Shown here in pieces: positions 1 through 7,031 of a DNA stretch of 7,031 nucleotides. The notes under the pieces were generated by a model that was given only the letters and a program-made list of their open reading frames with translations, ran no database searches and was not told the DNA's origin. The position numbers and the translations under genes are program-made. Position 1 is the first letter of the stretch, and each line of letters opens with the position of its first letter. Source of the DNA: Helicobacteraceae bacterium (GTDB lineage: Bacteria > Campylobacterota > Campylobacteria > Campylobacterales > Sulfurimonadaceae); the NCBI GenBank assembly GCA_015488075.1, contig WFOM01000247.1:1-7031 (forward strand), written 5' to 3'.

Positions 1-1
1 A

Positions 2-418
2 GATATTAGTCCTGTTTTGCTTTTTTCAACTTTGGGTGTGTTTCTTGCACTTATAGTTGTTTTAAACGGCATGGTTTACAAACCGTTGCTTAGCTTTATG
101 GAAAAAAGGGATGAAGATATCAAAAGGGATCTGTCAAAAGCTGGAACAAACAGCAGTGAGATAGAAGAACTTTTGCAAAAAGCCGAAGATATTGTCCAAA
201 AAGCAAAGATGGAGGCGGTTGCACTTAGAGAAAAAGTGGTAGCAGATGCAAAAGAGTTGGCTGCCAGCAGAATCGAAGCTAAAAAAGCTGCTTTGGCAAA
301 CGAGTTTGCCGAATTTGAAGAAAATCTCAAAACAACAAAAGAAGAGCTAAGAGGCGAACTTGTAAAAAGTCTGCCTGCGTTTCAAGAAGCTCTTAACAGC
401 AAATTTAAAAATATATAA
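2..418 (+). CDS. atpF': F1Fo ATP synthase subunit b' (peripheral stalk), 5' partial
   Basis: This is one of two b-type subunits that pair as the peripheral stalk (stator) holding F1 alpha3beta3 against the rotor. The reading frame is open from base 2 to the TAA at 416-418, giving 138 visible codons. The visible protein begins DISPVLLFSTLGV, and family members usually start MLDIS or similar, so the true start probably lies only about two codons before the window. The TTG at base 17 would cut into the membrane helix and is unlikely to be the start. One hydrophobic membrane segment lies at visible residues 4-22. It is followed by the b-family motif YKPLLSFMEKRDEDIK and then a long charged Ala/Lys/Glu-rich helix suited to coiled-coil pairing. 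There is no signal peptide, unlike the next gene. The gap to atpF is nine bases. Identification rests on this architecture and on position; confidence is high. Confidence 0.93.
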   Translation, partial: DISPVLLFSTLGVFLALIVVLNGMVYKPLLSFMEKRDEDIKRDLSKAGTNSSEIEELLQKAEDIVQKAKMEAVALREKVVADAKELAASRIEAKKAALANEFAEFEENLKTTKEELRGELVKSLPAFQEALNSKFKNI

Positions 419-427
419 GGAACTGAT

Positions 428-940
428 GTGGGTAGGATAGTATTAGTCAGTATTGCATTAGCAACCCTTGCTTTTGGTTCTAGCGGGCATGAAGGCGGAA
501 CGGATATAGTTCAAAGAACTGTAAACTTCCTTCTTTTTGCAGGTTTGATTTGGTATCTTGTAGCCAAACCTGTCAAAGATTTTTTCTCATCAAGAACAAA
601 ATCTATACAGGATGAGCTTGAAGCTGTTCAAAAAAGACTAAACGAAACAGTCCAGAGAAAAAAAGAGGCTTTGTCAAAAATCTCAGAAGCTGAAAAGCTT
701 GCAGAAGAGATTTTGGAACATGCAAAAAAGGAAAACAAAGTCCTAAACGACAAAATTCTTTCTGCATGTGATGCCGAGATAGAAAACATGGAAAAAATCC
801 ATCAGTCTCAAATGGAACTTGCACAAAGAAGAATGGTAAAAGAGGTTGTTGAAGAGGTTGTTGCAAAAGCTATAGAAGAAAGCTCAAAAGAATTCAACAA
901 AGATGCAATGGTAAATGTCATCTTAAAGAAGGTTGCATAG
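428..940 (+). CDS. atpF: F1Fo ATP synthase subunit b (peripheral stalk)
   Basis: This is the second b-type subunit, 170 aa, expected to pair with b' in the stator and to contact subunit a in the membrane and delta on top of F1. The start is GTG at 428, preceded by AAGGA at 417-421, which overlaps the atpF' stop. The ATG at 426 is out of frame and stops after four codons. Residues 1-17 form a short hydrophobic stretch after an Arg, ending LAFGSS, which resembles a cleavable signal peptide. The usual b membrane helix lies at about 31-46 (VNFLLFAGLIWYLVAKP), and the rest is a highly charged helical stalk to the C-terminus. The extra N-terminal hydrophobic segment is absent from E. coli b but is known from Campylobacterota. 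The stop codon directly abuts the ATG of atpH. Membrane insertion and processing are inferred. Confidence 0.95.
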   Translation: MGRIVLVSIALATLAFGSSGHEGGTDIVQRTVNFLLFAGLIWYLVAKPVKDFFSSRTKSIQDELEAVQKRLNETVQRKKEALSKISEAEKLAEEILEHAKKENKVLNDKILSACDAEIENMEKIHQSQMELAQRRMVKEVVEEVVAKAIEESSKEFNKDAMVNVILKKVA

Positions 941-1474
941 ATGAAAGAGATAGTAGCAAAAAGATATGCAAAGTCGCTTGTGGAAGAGTTTGGGCTTGAT
1001 GATCTGAAAAATATCAGTGAGATACTTGAAGCACTGTCTGTAATAGTAAAAGACAAAGCACTATATATAAAAGTTTTTGCTCCTGATATTTCAAAAGATG
1101 ATAAGGAAAGTTTTATACTTGATGCCGTAAAAGGTGCAGGCTCAGAAAAACTGAACAACTTTTTTAGGATTTTGGTGTCAAATGACAGAATAGATACCAT
1201 ACCTTATATAGCAGAAGAGATAAAATCATATATAGCTGATGTAACAAAAACATACAGCGGTGTTGTATACAGCAGTGAAGATATAGATACTTCGATACTT
1301 TCAAAGCTTTCTGAAGGGCTTGGTAAAAAGTTTGATTCAAGTATCGATTTGACATACCAAAAAAGTGATTTTGACGGTATCAAAGTTGATGTTGACGGGC
1401 TGGGAGTTGAGATAAATTTCTCTAAAGACAGAATCAACAAACAGATTGTTGAGCATATATTACAAGCAATTTAA
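941..1474 (+). CDS. atpH: F1 ATP synthase subunit delta
   Basis: This is delta (OSCP homologue), 177 aa, the typical length. It links the top of the alpha3beta3 head to the b/b' stalk. The N-terminus, [20 protein letters not shown], carries the family's YAKSL-type signature opening the N-terminal helical bundle (about residues 1-105). The C-terminal domain ends [20 protein letters not shown], the conserved delta tail expected to contact b. The ATG follows the atpF TAG with no spacer, and its Shine-Dalgarno sequence AAGAAGG (926-932) lies inside the end of atpF, so translation is probably coupled. The 20-base gap to atpA is the largest in the window. No unusual residues or disruptions are seen. 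Confidence 0.95.
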   Translation: MKEIVAKRYAKSLVEEFGLDDLKNISEILEALSVIVKDKALYIKVFAPDISKDDKESFILDAVKGAGSEKLNNFFRILVSNDRIDTIPYIAEEIKSYIADVTKTYSGVVYSSEDIDTSILSKLSEGLGKKFDSSIDLTYQKSDFDGIKVDVDGLGVEINFSKDRINKQIVEHILQAI

Positions 1475-1481
1475 CTTCAAG

Positions 1482-1487
1482 AAGGAG
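1482..1487 (+). promoter_or_regulatory. Strong ribosome binding site of atpA
   Basis: AAGGAG, within GAAGGAGA, lies seven bases before the GTG start of alpha, in the only real spacer of the operon (1475-1494). With the AAGGAG before tolR (6288-6293), it is the closest match to the anti-Shine-Dalgarno in the window, and the only one among the ATP synthase genes. That fits the need for three alpha copies per complex, but it fixes the start codon more firmly than it proves expression level. Confidence 0.65.
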
Positions 1488-1494
1488 AACAGTA

Positions 1495-3012
1495 GTGGTA
1501 AACAAGGTAAAAGCTGATGAGATTAGTTCTATAATAAAAGAACGAATCGAGAATTTCGAACTAAATGTTGACATAAACGAAACAGGCAAGATAATCTCTT
1601 ATGCCGACGGTGTTGCAAAAGTTTACGGTCTTAGCAATGTAATGGCGGGAGAGATGGTTGAGTTTGAAGAGGGAACAAAAGGGCTTGCTCTTAACCTTGA
1701 AGAAACAAGTGTGGGTGTTGTTGTTCTTGGTTCAGGAAAAGAGTTAAAAGAAGGGATGAGTGTTAAAAGACTCGGAAAACTTCTAAGAGTTCCTGTAGGT
1801 GATGCACTTCTTGGAAGAGTTGTAAATGCTCTTGGCGAGCCAATAGACGGAAAAGGTCCTATAGAAGCAACAGAAACAAGATTTGTGGAAGAAAAAGCAC
1901 CTGGTATCATGGCCAGAAAATCTGTTCATGAGCCGATGGCTACAGGTATAAAAGCGATAGATGCACTAGTTCCTATCGGTAGAGGACAAAGAGAGCTTAT
2001 AATCGGTGACAGACAAACCGGTAAGACAACAGTTGCACTTGATACCATCATAAACCAAAAAGGTAACGGTGTTGTTTGTATATATGTAGCTGTAGGTCAA
2101 AAAGAATCAACAGTGGCTCAGGTTGTAAGAAGACTAGAAGAACATGGTGCTATGGATTATACCATAGTTGTTTCTGCAACAGCAAGTGAACCGGCTGCTT
2201 TACAGTTCCTTGCACCTTATTGCGGTGTAACTATGGGTGAGTATTTCAGAGACAATGCAAGACATGCTTTGATAGTTTATGATGATTTGTCAAAACATGC
2301 CGTTGCTTACAGAGAGATGTCACTTATTCTTAGAAGACCACCGGGAAGGGAAGCATACCCTGGGGATGTTTTCTATCTACATTCAAGACTTCTTGAGAGA
2401 GCTGCAAAACTAAATGATGATCTTGGTGCAGGATCACTTACAGCTTTACCTATAATAGAAACACAGGCGGGTGATGTTGCTGCATACATTCCGACAAATG
2501 TTATCTCTATTACAGACGGTCAGATATTCCTTGAAACAGATCTTTTTAACTCAGGTGTAAGACCTGCGATAAATGTCGGTCTTTCTGTATCAAGGGTTGG
2601 TGGTGCCGCTCAGATAAAAGCTACAAAACAAGTAGCTGGAACACTAAGACTTGATCTTGCACAATACAGAGAGCTTCAAGCATTTGCACAGTTTGCATCT
2701 GATCTTGATGAAGCTTCAAGAAAACAGCTTGAAAGAGGTCAAAGAATGGTAGAGGTTCTAAAACAGCCTCCGTATTCTCCACTTGCGGCTGAAGAGCAGG
2801 TTATGATAATATTTGCAGGAAATGAAGGTTATCTTGATGACATACCTGCATCAAGTGTAACAAAATTTGAAGCTGAGCTTTATCCGTTTATAGAGGCAAA
2901 CTATCCTCAGATATTTGAAAATATAAGAAGCTCACAAAAAATAGATGATGAGACTAAAGATCTTATGAAAAAAGCATTGGATGAGTTCAAAGCATCTTTT
3001 GTAGCGGCATAA
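1495..3012 (+). CDS. atpA: F1 ATP synthase subunit alpha
   Basis: This is the non-catalytic nucleotide-binding subunit of the F1 head, 505 aa, full length for the family. The GTG start at 1495 is set by AAGGAG seven bases upstream and gives [20 protein letters not shown], the usual alpha N-terminus that binds delta. The N-terminal beta-barrel covers about residues 27-95. The nucleotide-binding domain holds the P-loop GDRQTGKT at 171-178, a Walker B strand LIVYDD at 259-264, and the ATPase alpha/beta signature [11 protein letters not shown] at 357-367. Arg367 matches the arginine finger that reaches into the beta catalytic site. Gln173 in the P-loop is the usual alpha residue. The C-terminal helical domain follows from about residue 380. 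The stop codon overlaps the ribosome binding site of atpG. Confidence 0.99.
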   Translation: MVNKVKADEISSIIKERIENFELNVDINETGKIISYADGVAKVYGLSNVMAGEMVEFEEGTKGLALNLEETSVGVVVLGSGKELKEGMSVKRLGKLLRVPVGDALLGRVVNALGEPIDGKGPIEATETRFVEEKAPGIMARKSVHEPMATGIKAIDALVPIGRGQRELIIGDRQTGKTTVALDTIINQKGNGVVCIYVAVGQKESTVAQVVRRLEEHGAMDYTIVVSATASEPAALQFLAPYCGVTMGEYFRDNARHALIVYDDLSKHAVAYREMSLILRRPPGREAYPGDVFYLHSRLLERAAKLNDDLGAGSLTALPIIETQAGDVAAYIPTNVISITDGQIFLETDLFNSGVRPAINVGLSVSRVGGAAQIKATKQVAGTLRLDLAQYRELQAFAQFASDLDEASRKQLERGQRMVEVLKQPPYSPLAAEEQVMIIFAGNEGYLDDIPASSVTKFEAELYPFIEANYPQIFENIRSSQKIDDETKDLMKKALDEFKASFVAA

Positions 3013-3022
3013 GGACAACCAA

Positions 3023-5325
<2,303 letters not shown>

Positions 5326-5340
5326 TAGAGGGACATTAAA

Positions 5341-5736
5341 ATGAGCAAGTTTAAACTTGAGATTCTAACTCCCGATGGAGAGATATTTAACGGTGATGTC
5401 TCTTCTGTTACTCTTCCAGGCGAAGAGGGTGAGTTTGGAGTTTTGCCCGAGCATGCAAGCTTGATGACACAGTTAAAAACCGGTGTCGTGGATATTGAGC
5501 TTGAAGATAAGAAAACCGAGTCTATACTTATAGATTGGGGGTTTGCTCAAGTTGATGAGAAAAAAGTTATAGTTTTGGCAAAAGGTGCTGTGGCTATCAG
5601 AGGTTCAAATGAGAGCGAAATCTCAAAAGCACTAGAAAATGCCAAAAAACTTCTTGAAGAAGTTGCAGATTCTAATACTGCCATAGCATCTGTAAGTTCC
5701 AAATTAGAATCAGCTGCCAAAAGTATACTCAAGTAA
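5341..5736 (+). CDS. atpC: F1 ATP synthase subunit epsilon
   Basis: Epsilon, 131 aa, couples gamma to the c-ring and in many bacteria inhibits ATP hydrolysis. The N-terminal beta-sandwich (about 1-85) shows the family pattern FKLEILTPDGEIFNGDV and LPGEEGEFGVLPEHASLMTQL (two consecutive conserved stretches). The C-terminal part (about 90-131) is a two-helix hairpin region. The ATP-binding I/LDxxRA motif known from Bacillus and E. coli epsilon is not seen: the matching place reads EISKALENA (93-101), so regulation by ATP binding is doubtful (inference). The ATG is served by GAGGGA at 5328-5333, seven bases upstream. The TAA stop shares its last base with the ATG of tolQ (TAATG), which points to reinitiation or coupling from the ATP synthase operon into the Tol genes. 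Confidence 0.96.
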   Translation: MSKFKLEILTPDGEIFNGDVSSVTLPGEEGEFGVLPEHASLMTQLKTGVVDIELEDKKTESILIDWGFAQVDEKKVIVLAKGAVAIRGSNESEISKALENAKKLLEEVADSNTAIASVSSKLESAAKSILK

Positions 5737-6296
5737 TGTTTTTGGATTTTTATATAAAATCTCATCCTGTAACTTTGGGAGTTCTTTTGCTCCTGAGTTT
5801 TTACTTTATACTGACAAACTGGGTTTTTTTTTACAGATTTTTTCATATAAACTCATGGAAGAAGATTGAGGAAGCTTCACTTTCCTCACTTTTGTCAGGC
5901 TCTTCAAAAATACTTGAAAACTCATATCTTAACTACTATATAAAAACATCAAATTCACTTGATAAAAATCTTTTTGACATAGCTTTGCTTGCTGCTACCA
6001 AAGAAGCTACAAAAGGTTTGTCTGTTTTGTCTGTAGTATCATCGACCGCTCCTTTTATAGGGCTTTTTGGAACTGTTGTTTCTATACTTGACACATTTGC
6101 ACATATAGGAAAAAGTGCAGGTGGCATGAGTATAATATCAAGCGGTGTTGCGGATGCACTTATAGCTACAGCGGCAGGTATTCTTGTTGCCATATTTGCC
6201 TATACATACCATCAGATACTAAAAAGAAGTTCCTATGAACTTGTAAATACTATCAAAATGCAAACAGAAGCTTTGGTTTACAAAACTAAGGAGTGA
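5736..6296 (+). CDS. tolQ: MotA/TolQ/ExbB family proton channel subunit (TolQ-type)
   Basis: This is an inner-membrane stator subunit, 186 aa, that with TolR/ExbD uses the proton motive force to energise a TolA/TonB-like arm. Three membrane segments are visible: about residues 11-36, 96-119 and 138-157. The family core STAPFIGLFGTV is at 103-114, and ALIATAAGI at 141-149. By motif, Thr113 and Thr145 match the pore threonines of E. coli TolQ and ExbB. It is shorter than E. coli TolQ (about 230 aa), with a reduced cytoplasmic loop and tail. The neighbours, a TolR-type gene and a TolA-like gene, favour a Tol-Pal role. In C. jejuni the equivalent gene next to atpC is annotated exbB2, so TonB-type energisation cannot be ruled out from sequence. 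A nine-T run at 5824-5832 lies in the first membrane segment. Confidence 0.88.
   Translation: MFLDFYIKSHPVTLGVLLLLSFYFILTNWVFFYRFFHINSWKKIEEASLSSLLSGSSKILENSYLNYYIKTSNSLDKNLFDIALLAATKEATKGLSVLSVVSSTAPFIGLFGTVVSILDTFAHIGKSAGGMSIISSGVADALIATAAGILVAIFAYTYHQILKRSSYELVNTIKMQTEALVYKTKE
6288..6293 (+). promoter_or_regulatory. Ribosome binding site deciding the TTG start of tolR
   Basis: AAGGAG, within the last codons of tolQ, is a near-perfect Shine-Dalgarno sequence. Its last base is the first base of the possible GTG start at 6293, so it cannot serve that codon. It sits five bases before the in-frame TTG at 6299, which is therefore the better start. Confidence 0.7.
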
Positions 6297-6298
6297 TT

Positions 6299-6688
6299 TT
6301 GTATAACTGGGATGAGAAGCCGGAGTTAAACATAACTCCAATGGTTGACATTATGCTTGTTTTGCTTGCCATTTTGATGGTTGTGGCTCCAAATATAATT
6401 TTTGAAGAAACTATAATGCTTCCACAGGGCTCAACTTCAAAACAGCGTCAAAAAATTGCTCCTGTTCATATCACTATAACTGTTGACAAACAGATAAAGG
6501 TCAATAAAAGAAATTTTGAACTAAATGCTTTTATAGATAATTTTTACCTTTATTCACAAAAACTCAACAAAAAAGCTTCAGTTCTTATAAGTGCAGACAA
6601 AAGGCTTGATTACGGGATAGTTATGAAAGTTCTTGCTGCAGTAAAACAGGCAGGTTTTACTGAGGTGTCTCTTGCTACGATCGGATGA
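6299..6688 (+). CDS. tolR: TolR/ExbD family biopolymer transport protein (TolR-type)
   Basis: This is the partner of the TolQ-type channel, 129 aa from the TTG at 6299 (131 aa if GTG 6293 is used). The single membrane helix follows a short cytoplasmic N-terminus with the family motif LNITPMVDIMLVLLAILMVV. Asp17 in that motif matches the essential membrane aspartate of TolR (Asp23) and ExbD (Asp25) in E. coli. The remainder, about residues 40-129, is the periplasmic domain; its late part, VLISADKRLDYGIVMKVLAA, matches the conserved ExbD/TolR fold. The C. jejuni counterpart is named exbD2, and the TolR call rests on gene context. Only two bases separate it from tolQ, and its end is overlapped by the tolA-like gene. 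Confidence 0.9.
   Translation: MYNWDEKPELNITPMVDIMLVLLAILMVVAPNIIFEETIMLPQGSTSKQRQKIAPVHITITVDKQIKVNKRNFELNAFIDNFYLYSQKLNKKASVLISADKRLDYGIVMKVLAAVKQAGFTEVSLATIG
6662..6665 (+). promoter_or_regulatory. Putative ribosome binding site of the tolA-like gene
   Basis: GAGG lies six bases before an in-frame TTG at 6672, inside the 3' end of tolR. This supports a start that overlaps tolR by 17 bases. No ATG or GTG start exists in this frame near the gene's hydrophobic N-terminus; the first ATG, at 6762, lies within the membrane segment. Confidence 0.5.
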
Positions 6689-7031
6689 CAGCAGATACTT
6701 CATAATTAGTGGAGTTATAACTTTTTTTCTGTTTTTTCTGCTTTTGTTTTCCTTTGCGTATATGCTTTATTTTGAAAAAAAAGCAAGAAGTTTTGGTCTT
6801 GAGAAAAACAAATCATATAAAATTTCTTTGGCAGATATAAAGTTGCCCGCACAGAAACACAAACACAAAAAGAAGATAAAAAGAAACAAGGTTGATGCCA
6901 AAAATTTTGAAAATGTTGATGTTAACAATCTTTTTAGCAATGTATGGACAAAAAAAGTAGATATAAAAAAAACAAAAACAAAAAGAGTATCGCCAGACAA
7001 AGATTTGTCAAATCTGGAGAAAGATATAGAT
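6672..7031 (+). CDS. tolA: TonB/TolA-like energy-transducing protein, 3' partial
   Basis: An open frame of 120 codons runs off the window end with no stop. Its predicted start is the TTG at 6672. The protein opens with a short polar N-terminus (LLRSDDSR), then one strongly hydrophobic membrane anchor at about residues 9-33, then a Lys-rich segment (AQKHKHKKKIKRNK, 60-73). It continues with the stretch VNNLFSNVWTKK (84-95), which resembles the conserved motif in the Campylobacterota TolA/TonB-like protein next to exbD2 (Cj0111 in C. jejuni). This is the architecture of an inner-membrane-anchored arm spanning the periplasm; the C-terminal outer-membrane-interacting domain would be beyond the window. 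Whether it works with TolB/Pal or a TonB receptor is inferred from synteny; tolB and pal are expected next. Confidence 0.75.
   Translation, partial: MLRSDDSRYFIISGVITFFLFFLLLFSFAYMLYFEKKARSFGLEKNKSYKISLADIKLPAQKHKHKKKIKRNKVDAKNFENVDVNNLFSNVWTKKVDIKKTKTKRVSPDKDLSNLEKDID

Noticed and set aside
808..1200. A 130-codon open frame on the minus strand across the atpF/atpH junction
   Set aside because: It is antisense to two clearly conserved genes, is rich in Ser/Phe/Ile as expected from the complement of Lys/Glu-rich coding sequence, and has no recognisable domain.
1475..1494. Possible promoter or regulatory spacer between atpH and atpA
   Set aside because: Twenty bases are too few for a promoter, and the spacer is fully explained by the ribosome binding site of atpA.
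6128..6140. TATAAT-like string inside tolQ as an internal promoter for tolR/tolA
   Set aside because: The string arises from Ser-Ile-Ile codons in AT-rich coding sequence, where such strings are frequent. No convincing upstream element supports it.
6762..7031. ATG at 6762 as the start of the tolA-like gene
   Set aside because: It lies within the membrane anchor and would remove nearly all of it, while the frame stays open upstream and encodes a continuous hydrophobic segment.

Overview
The window is a single-direction, tightly packed stretch of a bacterial chromosome. It carries most of an F1Fo ATP synthase operon, followed without a break by the start of a Tol-Pal-type cluster. Every gene is on the plus strand. 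The gene order b'-b-delta-alpha-gamma-beta-epsilon, followed by a TolQ/ExbB, a TolR/ExbD and a TonB/TolA-like gene, is the arrangement known from Campylobacterota (the former Epsilonproteobacteria; Campylobacter jejuni has the same order). The AT-rich composition, heavy use of AAA/ATA/AGA codons, and the alpha and beta sequences also fit that phylum. A free-living sulfur- or hydrogen-oxidising relative is plausible, but the genus cannot be fixed from this sequence.

Bases 2-3012 hold the peripheral stalk and alpha: atpF' (5' end cut off by the window edge), atpF, atpH and atpA. Bases 3023-5736 hold the rest of F1: atpG, atpD and atpC. The membrane subunits a (atpB) and c (atpE) are not in the window. 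In Campylobacterota they are normally encoded elsewhere. All P-loop, catalytic and arginine-finger motifs of alpha and beta are intact, so the enzyme should be functional.

Bases 5736-7031 hold tolQ, tolR and the first 120 codons of a tolA-like gene. tolQ starts inside the stop codon of atpC (TAATG). tolR starts at a TTG two bases after tolQ. The tolA-like gene most probably starts at a TTG within the end of tolR. These products should form a proton-motive-force-driven inner-membrane motor that acts on outer-membrane integrity. tolB and pal are expected just beyond the window.

No intergenic gap exceeds 20 bases. I see no promoter, terminator, RNA gene, repeat, mobile element or CRISPR array. 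Regulation visible in the sequence is limited to Shine-Dalgarno strength, start codon choice (two GTG, two TTG) and translational coupling by overlap. This is an ordinary housekeeping region and I found no undescribed system. The point most worth a second look is a CxxC pair in the gamma subunit, at about the place where chloroplast gamma carries its redox switch.
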